In this document: positions 40,451-48,429 of the stretch, piece by piece
Position numbering within the stretch: the stretch's first letter is position 1
Layout: each line of letters opens with the position of its first letter
Virus record (IMG/VR): IMGVR_UViG_3300030041_000022
Span: 1 to 64,000 of that record
Source: a virus
Direction: 5' to 3' (one strand)
Length of the DNA: 64,000 bases
The notes under the pieces: generated by a model
What the model saw: only the letters and a program-made list of their open reading frames with translations
Told to the model about the DNA's origin: nothing
Databases searched by the model: none
Position numbers and translations under genes: made by a program

Positions 40451-40735
40451 CTAGGCCTCCGGAGGCCGCACTACCACCTCCAACAACCCATCCAGCGCAC
40501 TGACGAACTGCTGCTGCACCGCTTTGGCCAGCTCCTCGCTCGGGTATTCGCAGCTGTACATCTGTCCGCTGGACATCTCCAGCTGGATGACCCAGCCCAG
40601 GTCCGGCTTCTCCTGATCCGGCCGCAGCGGTTTGCTCGATCTGCGCAGCGCCGCCGGGCGCATACATACGATCTGACCCGCCTCGATCCACTGCTGGTGT
40701 TCGGGGGGTGATCCAGGATTGAACAGCACAAGCAT
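40451..40735 (-). CDS. Hypothetical protein, 94 aa
   Basis: TAGGAGG precedes the ATG. Begins MLVLFNPGSPPEHQQWIEAG; beta-rich with IQLEMSSGQMYSCEYPS, then a helix (ELAKAVQQQFVSALDGLL). Stand-alone gene between a terminator and a short divergent gap. No family recognised. Confidence 0.7.
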   Translation of the reverse strand: MLVLFNPGSPPEHQQWIEAGQIVCMRPAALRRSSKPLRPDQEKPDLGWVIQLEMSSGQMYSCEYPSEELAKAVQQQFVSALDGLLEVVVRPPEA

Positions 40736-40767
40736 ATTGCCTCCTACGGAACGGGTTTCATAGTGGG

Positions 40768-40995
40768 ATGATGGACCTGCACGATGCGATTGCCTCGCTC
40801 CCTGAGATGGAGCGCCTGATCATCCGGCTGCGGTGGCTCGAGCAGTTCTCAGTGGATGACATCGCGCATTGCCTCCGCATCGCCCCCGACCAGGTACTCG
40901 CCTACGACACCCAGGCCCGCGACCGCCTACGCCGGCGGCTTGACCCAGCTGACCTGCATTCCTTCGATCTGGGCCCACTTGAGCACGTCGGCTAG
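40768..40995 (+). CDS. Sigma-70 region 4-like helix-turn-helix protein, 75 aa
   Basis: LPEMERLIIRLRWLEQFSVD followed by DIAHCLRIAPDQVLAYDTQA and RDRLRRRL fits the sigma-70 region 4 pattern (conserved start, HTH, basic end). It lacks regions 2 and 3, so it would act as a small DNA-binding regulator or anti-/co-sigma factor. The 3' end overlaps the converging minus-strand gene by about 70 bp. Divergent from 40735 with a 32-bp gap. Confidence 0.65.
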   Translation: MMDLHDAIASLPEMERLIIRLRWLEQFSVDDIAHCLRIAPDQVLAYDTQARDRLRRRLDPADLHSFDLGPLEHVG

Positions 40996-41457
40996 CTGGT
41001 GCCACTCGTCCGCCCACCGGTCGTTCCCTGCAGGCCCGGCAGTGCTGCGCAAGGGGTCAATGGCCCCGGTGAAATCGGTGTTCCCCTCCTTGTCATCCCC
41101 GAAGTAGTCCACCTCGGTCGCTGCCAGGGTGTGCGCCAGGCCCAGGGCCATGAGCGATGAGAACCGCTGGTGGATGGGCAGCTCCTCCCAGGGAATCCGT
41201 CGCAGGTTCCCCAGCGGGATCTTGAGCTGGATATGGGCATCCCAGGCCAGGCGCAGTGCGTCCGCGATCGAGCAGAGTCCGACCCTGGGGGTCTGGCGAT
41301 ACCAGGTGAGGGCCTCCCAGTCGCCGATGCACCACCAGTCACAGGGCCAGAATTCGACCGCAGCATTGACCCCGATGATCACATCATAGACGCCCTTCCG
41401 CCAGGCCCAGGACGCCTTCAGGGAGGGCCCTGGGCAGAGGATCGCGGCTCGGGTCAT
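40927..41457 (-). CDS. DUF115/MptE-like Rossmann protein, putative, 176 aa
   Basis: The start AAILCPGPSLKASW with a GPS motif, followed by VYDVIIGVNAAVEFWPCDWW, is the usual opening of phage proteins related to DUF115 or 6-hydroxymethylpterin pyrophosphokinase MptE-like and glycan-modifying proteins. GLGLAHTLAATEVDYFGDD-type sequence (ALGLAHTLAATEVDYFGDD) fits a Rossmann beta-alpha unit. A nucleotide- or sugar-related transferase is possible. ATGA overlap with the gene upstream. Confidence 0.55.
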   Translation of the reverse strand: MTRAAILCPGPSLKASWAWRKGVYDVIIGVNAAVEFWPCDWWCIGDWEALTWYRQTPRVGLCSIADALRLAWDAHIQLKIPLGNLRRIPWEELPIHQRFSSLMALGLAHTLAATEVDYFGDDKEGNTDFTGAIDPLRSTAGPAGNDRWADEWHQLADVLKWAQIEGMQVSWVKPPA

Positions 41458-41744
41458 GGTGGGATCAGGGTTGAGGTGCCGGCTAGGTGCTGGGGCTCGG
41501 TTCCCGGGGCGTAATCCTCCCAGGGCGGCCCGAGCTCTGCCGGCGGGGGTTCGGTGACCCCGTTGAGCCGCAGGGTCTGCTGGATGAGCTGGCGCATCGC
41601 GCTGGCCACAGCGAGCGCCTGGGGTCCCGGCATCGCTTCGATCTGCACCAGCACCTGCTGCCCGAGCATGGCACGTACCACAGCATCCCCGGACTGGTCA
41701 TCCTGGGGCAGCACGACCGAGATCTCCGGGACGATCGGGGTCAT
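41454..41744 (-). CDS. Hypothetical protein, 96 aa
   Basis: MTPIVPEISVVLPQDDQSGD, then an amphipathic helix (ALAVASAMRQLIQQTLRLNG) and a Pro-rich end. One base separates it from the gene upstream and ATGA couples it to the next. No known motif. Confidence 0.6.
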   Translation of the reverse strand: MTPIVPEISVVLPQDDQSGDAVVRAMLGQQVLVQIEAMPGPQALAVASAMRQLIQQTLRLNGVTEPPPAELGPPWEDYAPGTEPQHLAGTSTLIPP

Positions 41745-41745
41745 C

Positions 41746-42057
41746 CTAGGCCTTCTCTGCGTCCTTGACGGGCGCTATACCGATGATGGTACGAATCCGG
41801 GCCTTGGCCACCTCGCTGAGTCCCTGGAAGGCCAAGTCGATCATCTCCGGGTGGTCATTCACCAGCTCGCCGAAGACCTTGGATGCGATATACTTGCCCG
41901 CCCCGTCCTTCTTCGCCAGGTTCTTACCCGCGGTGATCGCCGGGATGATCCCCATCATGTCGAGCTTGAACCCGTTGCCGGCGAAGAGCCCGTCGAGCGT
42001 CGAGCGGATGGTACCGAGCACCTTCTGGACGTCGGGGTCGGTGGAGTGGTCGGTCAT
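41746..42057 (-). CDS. Hypothetical protein, 103 aa
   Basis: Helical, soluble protein with VQKVLGTIRSTLDGLFAGNG, IPAITAGKNLAKKDGAGKYI and RIRTIIGIAPVKDAEKA. Overlaps the end of the recombinase gene (ATGA). No recognised family. Confidence 0.6.
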   Translation of the reverse strand: MTDHSTDPDVQKVLGTIRSTLDGLFAGNGFKLDMMGIIPAITAGKNLAKKDGAGKYIASKVFGELVNDHPEMIDLAFQGLSEVAKARIRTIIGIAPVKDAEKA

Positions 42058-43028
42058 GGGAGCTCCAGCTCGGGTTCGGGCAGAGCGTCGACCTCCGCCT
42101 GGTCGGCGGGAGCGGCATCGTCAGGGGCGATCGTGGCGACCGGGTCCTCCAGGATCCGGAGGTCGGGGCGATCGTGGGCGACTCCCGTCGGGTCGGTGAG
42201 AATACCGCGGTAGATCGCGCGGTTCTTGATCACCCGGTGGACCTTCCCCTTGTACCAGATCTTGGCGCCGTGCCCATTCTCCCGCAGGTAGCGCGCAACC
42301 TCGTTCAAGGTCATCTTGGCGCCGTCGACCAGGGAGAAGATCAGGCGAACGATCGGAGCCTTCTGAGGGTCGATCGTCAGGTCGTGGTTGACCACCATGT
42401 ACCCATAGGGCTTGTTCCCCCCGATCCACCCACCACGGGCGTACTTGTTCTGGGTCCCCAGCTTCATGCGCATCTGGATCAGGTGGCGCTCGTACTGGGC
42501 GAAGGACCCGAGCACCTGACGCATCAGCACGCGCACCGGATCCGCGCTGGCGGCAGAGTCGGCCAGGAAGCTCTCGCTCGCGTAGGCGACCCCCAGGGTG
42601 ATGGCGTGGCGCTCGAAGAAGGAGAACAGCATATCCTGCTCGGCGGCGACACGCGACAGGCGGTCGAGCTTCCAGATCAGCAGCTTGGACCGATCCTGCT
42701 CGCACAGCTTGGACTGGTCGCGCTCGCACAGCTTGGCGATCAGGGAGGACAGCAGCGGTCGGGGCGATGCCGCGGGCACCTCCTCGGGTTTCATGCCCGG
42801 GAGGCGGACGGTGAACAAGGGCTTGGCGGCCGACGCCTTCTCGTAGACGATCCGCGGCTCGGGGATGCCCGAGCGCTGGCAGTAGCCGAGGATCGCCGTC
42901 CGCTGGACATCCGGCGACTCGTTGTCCTCGTGCGTGTCATCACTGACACGGACGTAGGCCCATATCGTTGGCAGCGGCTTCTCGCCGAAGGCATCCGCGA
43001 TGCCGGTAAGGGTGGTGATGAAGCTCAT
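42054..43028 (-). CDS. Serine recombinase (resolvase/invertase family)
   Basis: 324 residues. The N-terminal resolvase domain has the catalytic serine S29 in TIWAYVRVSDD, then the LLIWKLDRLSR and FAQYERHLIQMRMKLG blocks. A 'recombinase' domain follows (GGNKPYGYMVVN, GAKMTLNEVARYLRENG, VIKNRAIYRGILTDP). The C-terminal zinc ribbon and coiled coil of large integrases are missing; it ends with an acidic tail. An insertion of charged residues (CERDQSKLCEQDRSK) sits between strand and helix. Expected role: site-specific integration, resolution or DNA inversion. Confidence 0.9.
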   Translation of the reverse strand: MSFITTLTGIADAFGEKPLPTIWAYVRVSDDTHEDNESPDVQRTAILGYCQRSGIPEPRIVYEKASAAKPLFTVRLPGMKPEEVPAASPRPLLSSLIAKLCERDQSKLCEQDRSKLLIWKLDRLSRVAAEQDMLFSFFERHAITLGVAYASESFLADSAASADPVRVLMRQVLGSFAQYERHLIQMRMKLGTQNKYARGGWIGGNKPYGYMVVNHDLTIDPQKAPIVRLIFSLVDGAKMTLNEVARYLRENGHGAKIWYKGKVHRVIKNRAIYRGILTDPTGVAHDRPDLRILEDPVATIAPDDAAPADQAEVDALPEPELELP

Positions 43029-43030
43029 GA

Positions 43031-43612
43031 TCAGAGCGCCACTGTCCAGGGATTCGGGAAGGCGATGGCATCGGCGTGCTTGTGGAAATTATGCTCGTTG
43101 ATCCCCTGCTTGAGCAGCATCTGCTTGGTGTACTCGATGGGATTCGCGTTCTGGGTGGACTGGGCGTTGACGAACTTCAGGAACTGGATCAGCACGAGCG
43201 CCTTGACCCGGTCGACCACCAAGCCGCCCTCCGTCGCGTCCTTGTCCCCTTGCCAGAACCGGAGATAACCACCTTTGGTCTGCTCCGTGTAATGGATGTC
43301 CTCGGCCAGGTTCCAGCTGGCGGCCCGGACATCGACGCAGACATTCTTCCACGCCAGGCGCTTGGCCTTGTACATATCGAGGCTGAATCCCATGAAGGCC
43401 TTGATCTGCTCCTGGGTGGCGAGCAGCTGGCGGTCGGCCGCACCCGCGAGACCCTTCGACGAGCCCTTCAGGGCCTTGATGTTCTCCTCGATGCACGTCC
43501 GCAGCTCGGTGTTGTTCTTCGCCTCGGCGGTGCTCTCCAGGAACATGCTGTAGGCGTCCATCCATTGGAGGAGCGAGAGGGGTTGCGCGCCGGGGGTGAG
43601 GATCTTGGACAT
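43031..43612 (-). CDS. Hypothetical helical protein, 193 aa
   Basis: Mainly helical, no membrane segment: LSLLQWMDAYSMFLESTAEA, LRTCIEENIKALKG, VDRVKALVLIQFLKFVN. It lies 2 bp upstream of the recombinase gene, in the same unit. No recognised family. Confidence 0.65.
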   Translation of the reverse strand: MSKILTPGAQPLSLLQWMDAYSMFLESTAEAKNNTELRTCIEENIKALKGSSKGLAGAADRQLLATQEQIKAFMGFSLDMYKAKRLAWKNVCVDVRAASWNLAEDIHYTEQTKGGYLRFWQGDKDATEGGLVVDRVKALVLIQFLKFVNAQSTQNANPIEYTKQMLLKQGINEHNFHKHADAIAFPNPWTVAL

Positions 43613-43613
43613 G

Positions 43614-44015
43614 TCAGTCGTCGCTTTCGTCTTCGATCGTGCCGATGGCGATCAGGAACAGGGCGTAGCCACGGGGCCAGCCCTCCCCGTGAGTCTCCTG
43701 GATGTGGACCATCCTGGTCTCGACCGGGACATACATCTGGGTGTCGCTGTTGATCTTCTGCAGGTCGGCCAGCACCCGCCCCAGGATCGGCTCCAAGCCG
43801 CGCACCTGGGTCGCGTGGATAGGCACCACATAGGGCTGGATCAGCAGTGGTGACCCGATGCCATCCTCGGCCAGGGCGAGGGAGAGCACCAGGGCGCCAT
43901 CGAGCTGGCCCTGGGAGACCCCGGTGACGTTGTTGGAGAAGGCGAAGTCCTGGAGGCGCTTGTTGAACCCGTCGATGGATTCGGCACCTTCCGGGTGGTA
44001 GGTGAAGATCTTCAT
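43614..44015 (-). CDS. Hypothetical protein, 133 aa
   Basis: Alternating strands and helices: MKIFTYHPEGAESIDGFNKR, DGALVLSLALAEDGIG, LLIQPYVVPIHATQVRGLEP, ALFLIAIGTIEDESDD. Might be an alpha/beta fold, but no active-site motif is visible. ATGA-type overlap with the upstream gene. Confidence 0.65.
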   Translation of the reverse strand: MKIFTYHPEGAESIDGFNKRLQDFAFSNNVTGVSQGQLDGALVLSLALAEDGIGSPLLIQPYVVPIHATQVRGLEPILGRVLADLQKINSDTQMYVPVETRMVHIQETHGEGWPRGYALFLIAIGTIEDESDD

Positions 44016-44809
44016 GGTTTAGAATCCTTCTCCGCCTGACCGGCGAGGTCCGCCTCGCCGGCGGGGGCGGGTGGGAGAGTGGGAAGAAGCGCGGTCTCAT
44101 CCGTCGCGCGAACACCCCCTGCGGCGGCCTCTGCTCGCTGCCGGGCATGCTCCTGCGCCAGCACCTGCTCGAATGGAATCTGCACCCCGCCCAGCATCTT
44201 CTCCACCGCCGAATCCACCGGCACCACCCCCGCAGGCCGCGACGCCGCCTTCACCACCAGACCCCCGGCACCATCCGGGGGAAGCTCAAACGCCACGTCC
44301 ATCCCATACTTCTCCCGCAGCGCTTGCTGCTGGGAGATACGGCTGAACTGGTAGAAGCTCAGGGGGTCACCCACGATCAGATCGTCCCCGTGCTCGGTAT
44401 TGGGCGACGCCGCGAGCCATGCCGGGCATTGCGCCTGGCGGCCATCATGCATCTCGACGACCCCGGGGCACTTGATGACCTCGTTCTCCTGCCCGTCGAT
44501 GAACACCCGGACAATCTTGCTGAAGTCCGCCCGCGGGGCGACCTCAGCCTGGCACTTCGGGCACTTCAGGCCGCATTCGGCGATCTCTTGACGCGGGACG
44601 CAGTAGACCTCGTGACTGTTGCCCCCGGCCCCCTCCCCGTGGACGCGCATGTGCCGGTCGTGTGGCGGGGCCCAGGGCACCTCCCCGGCGATCCGCTGCA
44701 GCCAGGCGAACTGATCAGTCCCCCGTGTCCACCACCGGATGGCCCAGAGGGCCCCCAAGAAGGCGGCAATGCCACCAACGAACGACAGCACCATCCATAG
44801 CCACATCAT
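44012..44809 (-). CDS. Membrane protein with zinc-binding cysteines, 265 aa
   Basis: The ATG at 44809 overlaps the stop of the VRR-NUC-like gene. An N-terminal membrane helix (LWMVLSFVGGIAAFLGALWA) is followed by a domain with CGLKCPKCQAEV and VIKCPGVVEMHDGRQAQC, two Cys pairs that could bind zinc, then a long polar tail (AQEHARQRAEAAAGG). Unknown function; possibly a membrane-linked zinc-ribbon adaptor. Confidence 0.65.
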   Translation of the reverse strand: MMWLWMVLSFVGGIAAFLGALWAIRWWTRGTDQFAWLQRIAGEVPWAPPHDRHMRVHGEGAGGNSHEVYCVPRQEIAECGLKCPKCQAEVAPRADFSKIVRVFIDGQENEVIKCPGVVEMHDGRQAQCPAWLAASPNTEHGDDLIVGDPLSFYQFSRISQQQALREKYGMDVAFELPPDGAGGLVVKAASRPAGVVPVDSAVEKMLGGVQIPFEQVLAQEHARQRAEAAAGGVRATDETALLPTLPPAPAGEADLAGQAEKDSKP

Positions 44810-45195
44810 GTGAGCAACCCTTCCCAGAAGCCTGGTGTCGCCATCAGTTCGCCCTGGCAGATCCGATTGCCGCGGCGGGACTCGAGGTAGTCGATATGGA
44901 GGGACCAGCGCTTCCACGGCACCCGCACCCCGCCCTCAGCCATGTGCACGTCGACCACCCGCACCCGCATCCCGGCCATCTGCATCCGGTCGATCTGGAA
45001 CTCCTGGACTCGGGAGAGCGGTTTGCCGTGAGCCTTGGCCTCGACCCATGCAGCACCGTAGGTGAGATGACTGAATACCAGGTCTGGGGTGCCGCCCTTG
45101 ATCGGCTTGAGATACGACCACCACCCGTCGCGGGAAAAGACCTGGGTGAAGCACTTGGTCAGGCGCCGCTTGAACAGGGACTCTGGCTGTGGCAT
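44806..45195 (-). CDS. VRR-NUC-type nuclease
   Basis: 129 residues. GGTPDLVF with D38, then VEAKAHGKPLSRVQEFQID with E52-A-K54 and Q64 fits the VRR-NUC/PD-(D/E)XK family (GxPDL ... xExKxxxxxLSxxQ). The following MAGMRVRVVD strand is also typical. Such proteins are structure-specific or Holliday-junction nucleases in phages. It is transcribed with other DNA-processing genes. Confidence 0.8.
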   Translation of the reverse strand: MPQPESLFKRRLTKCFTQVFSRDGWWSYLKPIKGGTPDLVFSHLTYGAAWVEAKAHGKPLSRVQEFQIDRMQMAGMRVRVVDVHMAEGGVRVPWKRWSLHIDYLESRRGNRICQGELMATPGFWEGLLT

Positions 45196-45215
45196 CTATG
45201 TAGGGTTACGTGTCC

Positions 45216-45476
45216 CTAGGCAGAGTCAAGGCCCCTCGCCGGAGTGGATGGGACGGGCGTCCTGATCACCTGGGTGGCGCTCAGCTGAATGGCCTTGGTA
45301 TCGAGCGCCTCGACCAGGGCCCAGACGATCGATGAGAAGCTCCGGTCAGGATGGCGCTTGCGGAGCCGGGTGACCATCGCGCGCTGCCTCGGGGTGGACC
45401 ACAGGGTCAACGTCCGATTGGGCCGGGAACTGGACCGCGACGCAGACGGTACGGGTGGTGCGGGCTTGGCAGGCAT
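45216..45476 (-). CDS. Small basic protein, possible ribbon-helix-helix
   Basis: 86 residues. TLTLWSTPRQRAMVTRLRKR then SFSSIVWALVEALD could be a strand followed by two helices, as in RHH DNA-binding proteins. Both termini are Pro/Ser-rich. Evidence is weak. Confidence 0.5.
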   Translation of the reverse strand: MPAKPAPPVPSASRSSSRPNRTLTLWSTPRQRAMVTRLRKRHPDRSFSSIVWALVEALDTKAIQLSATQVIRTPVPSTPARGLDSA

Positions 45477-45485
45477 GGATGGTCC

Positions 45486-46484
45486 TCAGGCGAGGGGTGC
45501 AACGGGCAGGCGGACGGGCCCGGCAGCCTTGACAGCGCGGGCGCGGGCGACGTTGTAGACGCGCCCTGGGGGCGGCATGAAGAGCTTGAAGCAGTCGACA
45601 GTATGGCGACACCAGGTGCGCGTGCAATGGTCGCCGACCACAGGGTACGTATGCTGTAGCACGGCATCACTCATCAGGAACCGGCAGAACCCGGCGACCT
45701 GCTCGGCGTAGAATATCATCTCCGGCTTGGTGAAGTCGATCCAGACCAGGCTCGCCCACTTGGCCTTGAGCGAGTCGACATAGAGCACCCAGACCCGCTG
45801 GCATCCGGTCAGCAGGTGATAGGCTGCCATCTGGGGCAGATGATCCGGGTTGATCCACCCACCCTTGGTCGGCTTGGCCGTGGTCTTCAGGTCCCCGACC
45901 ACAAGCCCATCCTGGGTGCGGAAATCGGTGTGCCCGGTGACAAAGTCGTTGGCCCATTCCTCCTCGGCCAGGTACGGTTCCCCGTCCGCCGGCACCGGCA
46001 TCTTGCCCGCGGCCAGGGTCGCCGTCGCGCGCACCGCGCTCTGGGTGATCGCCCGGTCGTTGTTGAAGAGCTTGGCCGCCATCGTCCAGTCTGCCGCCCG
46101 CGGCTGGTAGCACCGGGAGTCGCCGGCCAGGAACGCACTATAGGCCGCCCCCACGTCCCCGCCGAAAAACTCACAGGCGATGTCCACGAGGTGCTGCTCA
46201 TCGCCGGTCAGGTCGTAGTCCTGGCCCGTGGCATCGCGCCGGTCGAGGTCCATCAGGAACGCATCGATGTCACGCACCATCTGCTTCTTGGGGAACAGGC
46301 AGCGCATGCCATCCTGCAGGGTGAAGTGCCCGCAGGTGCCCAGGTCGCTGTTCCCCGGGCTGACACGCTCGATCGGCGCCGGGAGTTCGCCCTCGTACAC
46401 CTTGCGATCTTGCACCGCGCGCCAGGTGCAGCGCATGTAGCCACCGAGAGCGGAGGCGCGGGGTTTCCAGGGTTTCTTAGTCAT
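45486..46484 (-). CDS. PD-(D/E)XK nuclease (PDDEXK_1/RecB-Cas4-like)
   Basis: About 332 residues. FVTGHTDFRTQDGLVVGDLK carries G184-H-T-D187 and D198-L-K200, with Q218 in LPQMAAYHLL as motif QxxxY. C19 near the N-terminus and a C-x4-C-x5-C cluster (CTRTWCRHTVDC) near residue 300 recall the Fe-S staple of AddB/Cas4-type nucleases. Expected 5'-3' or 3'-5' DNA exonuclease in recombination or genome processing. ATG at 46484 overlaps the previous stop; a GTG at 46487 is also possible. Confidence 0.8.
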   Translation of the reverse strand: MTKKPWKPRASALGGYMRCTWRAVQDRKVYEGELPAPIERVSPGNSDLGTCGHFTLQDGMRCLFPKKQMVRDIDAFLMDLDRRDATGQDYDLTGDEQHLVDIACEFFGGDVGAAYSAFLAGDSRCYQPRAADWTMAAKLFNNDRAITQSAVRATATLAAGKMPVPADGEPYLAEEEWANDFVTGHTDFRTQDGLVVGDLKTTAKPTKGGWINPDHLPQMAAYHLLTGCQRVWVLYVDSLKAKWASLVWIDFTKPEMIFYAEQVAGFCRFLMSDAVLQHTYPVVGDHCTRTWCRHTVDCFKLFMPPPGRVYNVARARAVKAAGPVRLPVAPLA

Positions 46485-46624
46485 CACCAGCCCTTGGGAT
46501 AGTCCCCGCGCTTCTTGCGCTTCTTCTGCTGCGGTTTGCCAAACACCCGCTCCCAGCCGCGCTCGAACCGCTGCCGTTCCTCGCGCGATGCACCGCGCCG
46601 CTGGGAGCCTTTGCCGTTGGACAT
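46484..46624 (-). CDS. Small basic conserved-type protein, 46 aa
   Basis: The product begins MSNGKGSQRRGASREERQRF and continues with RVFGKPQQKKRKKR. 'NGKG ... RxFxxxWxRxFGK' followed by a Lys/Arg cluster is a pattern I have seen in small phage proteins of unknown role. Coupled by overlaps on both sides. Too small to assign. Confidence 0.6.
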   Translation of the reverse strand: MSNGKGSQRRGASREERQRFERGWERVFGKPQQKKRKKRGDYPKGW

Positions 46625-47103
46625 CAGGAGTCGACGATGCTGCTGGTCTCGGTGGTCTGCTTCGATGCCATCGCGGAGCCGGTCTGGTAGCCGGGGTTGT
46701 TCGGATTGGTCAGGGGGACCGATTCATTGACATTGACCGTACGCTGGAAGGTCGGCGAACGGAAGACGGTGCGTGTGATCTCCTTGAGATCGTTGGCCCG
46801 CTGATCGGCGATCGTCACCCTGAGCGCGGCCATCTCCTCTTTGTGCCGGATCTCGCGCTCACGCTCGATGATCGCGGCCTCCTTCGCGGCGAGCTTGGCC
46901 TCCTCACCCTTGATCTCTGCCCGCTGGCTATCGAGGGTCTCCTCCTGCCGGAGTCGCGCCTTCGCATCTGCCAGGTCAGCCTTGGTGGTGACGAGGTCCC
47001 GCGCATCCTTCTCCGCCTGCTCGAGCCGCTTGCGCAGCACCTCTCCGACCTCGGCCGAGAGGTTCTTCTTGATCGCGTCCTGGAGATCGTGTTCGAGTGC
47101 CAT
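46624..47103 (-). CDS. Coiled-coil protein, 159 aa
   Basis: AAGGAA precedes the ATG at 47103 (MALEHDLQDAIKKNLSAEV). Residues 10-120 are one long coiled coil (VLRKRLEQAEKDARDLVTTK, EEAKLAAKEAAIIERERE). The last 35 residues are Ser/Thr/Asn-rich. Possible scaffold or structural rod; unknown. Confidence 0.7.
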   Translation of the reverse strand: MALEHDLQDAIKKNLSAEVGEVLRKRLEQAEKDARDLVTTKADLADAKARLRQEETLDSQRAEIKGEEAKLAAKEAAIIEREREIRHKEEMAALRVTIADQRANDLKEITRTVFRSPTFQRTVNVNESVPLTNPNNPGYQTGSAMASKQTTETSSIVDS

Positions 47104-47138
47104 GGATGGGTTCCTTGGATAGGGTAGGTACCACAAAC

Positions 47139-47164
47139 GCCACCGGCCCCTCAGGACCGGTGGC
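47139..47164. other. Perfect 8-bp hairpin between genes
   Basis: GCCACCGG (47139-47146) and CCGGTGGC (47157-47164) with a 10-nt loop. It lies in the 91-bp gap between two minus-strand genes. There is no U-run, so it may be an RNA processing or stability element rather than a terminator. Confidence 0.45.
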
Positions 47165-47194
47165 TGCAGAGCCGCATCGTGGATGGCGCAGGGT

Positions 47195-48355
47195 CTAGCG
47201 TCGCCCTGCAATCTGGGCCAATGCGTCCATGGCCTCGGCGGACATGCTGAACGTGCCCCACTCCTTGATCGACGCGAGGAGGTCAGGATTCTCCCCGTGC
47301 TCGGCGAGGAACTGGTTGAACGCGGCCTTCACCCCGTCGATCTCGCCACCGACCACGCTCTGGCGGACCTGGATGTAGTGCTCGTCCCAGGTCTGGGTCT
47401 TGGACTGCATCTGATGCTTGGCCGGGTTGAACAGCACCGGGGTCGCCTGGGGCGTGCCGTTCGGAAAGGCAGCGAGCAGCTCTTTGCCGGTCATCAGGGC
47501 GCAGTCATAGGTGCCCGTGGTCTGGACAGCGAAGATTCCGGCGTGCGGGTCGTACATCAGCAGTTCGAGCGTCATGCTCGGGTGGCCGAGCGGGTCGAAT
47601 TCATCCTGGGTGCTGCGGTTGCGGAAGGTGTACACCTGGACGGCGTCCTGGGCGATGCCGACCGCTTCGAGCTCGTCGTAGGGGATGACACTGCGGGAGC
47701 GGGGGGACTGCTTGGGTGCGTTCTTGTTGAAGGCCTTGGGCCAGATCAGCACATTGTAGCGATAGCCCAGCAGGATCGCCGGGAAGGGATCCGTGCCATT
47801 GGCACCCTGACCCTTGCCGCGGGGGAGATCTGCGTTGGTGCCCTCGGGATTCATGTCGTGGAATTCAAAGTTCCCGCCGCTATCGCCCCCGGTCAGGTAG
47901 ATCGTGGGGAAGATGTTCGGCTCGCCGGCCGGGCGGACGCCTTCCTCGACCACGTTGAGCGCGGTCTTGGTCGGGGCGGATGGGTTGAGCAGGGCCAGGA
48001 AGCCGATGGGGCGGGAGAGGGTTTGGGGCTGGGGAGCGGCAGGGACCTGGGCAGCAGGGGCGGGAGAAGGCGCCTGCGCGGCGGGCGCCGCCTGGGCAGC
48101 AGGGGCGGGTTGGGATGCTGCGGCGGCAGCTGCGGCTGCTGCGGCGGCACCACGGCGACCGCGGCCGGGGGTTGCGGCGCCCGTGGTTGCGGCGGGCTGC
48201 TGCGGGGGCGCACTGGTGACGGCCGGCAAGCCGGTGGCTGCGGCAGCAGGTTGGAGAGTGCCACCGGTCGGGGGCGGCGGGGCGGCAGAGGTAGCAGGGG
48301 CTGCGGCAGCAGCGGCCTTGGCGGCGCCGGCCTTGCGGGGGTCATTCCAGACCAT
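47195..48355 (-). CDS. Hypothetical protein with Ala/Pro-rich N-terminus, 386 aa
   Basis: Residues 1-115 are low complexity (Ala, Pro, Gln, with GRGRRG). The folded part starts LSRPIGFLALLNPSAPTKTA and contains IFPTIYLTGGDSGGNFEFHD, ILLGYRYNVLIWPKAFNKN, MTLELLMYDPHAGIFAVQTT and a helical C-terminus. The order of strands and its place among DNA-processing genes would allow a single-strand DNA-binding or replication role, but no motif proves it. Confidence 0.65.
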   Translation of the reverse strand: MVWNDPRKAGAAKAAAAAAPATSAAPPPPTGGTLQPAAAATGLPAVTSAPPQQPAATTGAATPGRGRRGAAAAAAAAAAASQPAPAAQAAPAAQAPSPAPAAQVPAAPQPQTLSRPIGFLALLNPSAPTKTALNVVEEGVRPAGEPNIFPTIYLTGGDSGGNFEFHDMNPEGTNADLPRGKGQGANGTDPFPAILLGYRYNVLIWPKAFNKNAPKQSPRSRSVIPYDELEAVGIAQDAVQVYTFRNRSTQDEFDPLGHPSMTLELLMYDPHAGIFAVQTTGTYDCALMTGKELLAAFPNGTPQATPVLFNPAKHQMQSKTQTWDEHYIQVRQSVVGGEIDGVKAAFNQFLAEHGENPDLLASIKEWGTFSMSAEAMDALAQIAGRR

Positions 48356-48362
48356 ACGTAGA

Positions 48363-48396
48363 CTCCATAGTGGTGGGTGAGGCGCGCACTATGGAG
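48363..48396. promoter_or_regulatory. 10-bp inverted repeat upstream of 47195-48355 gene
   Basis: CTCCATAGTG (48363-48372) and CACTATGGAG (48387-48396) are exact reverse complements with a 14-bp spacer. It sits between the end of the toxin-like gene and the start at 48355, so it could be an operator or a 5' UTR hairpin. A third partial copy (CTATGGAG) follows at 48400-48407. Confidence 0.5.
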
Positions 48397-48429
48397 AGGC
48401 TATGGAGGGGTGTCAAGGGGGAAGTTGGA

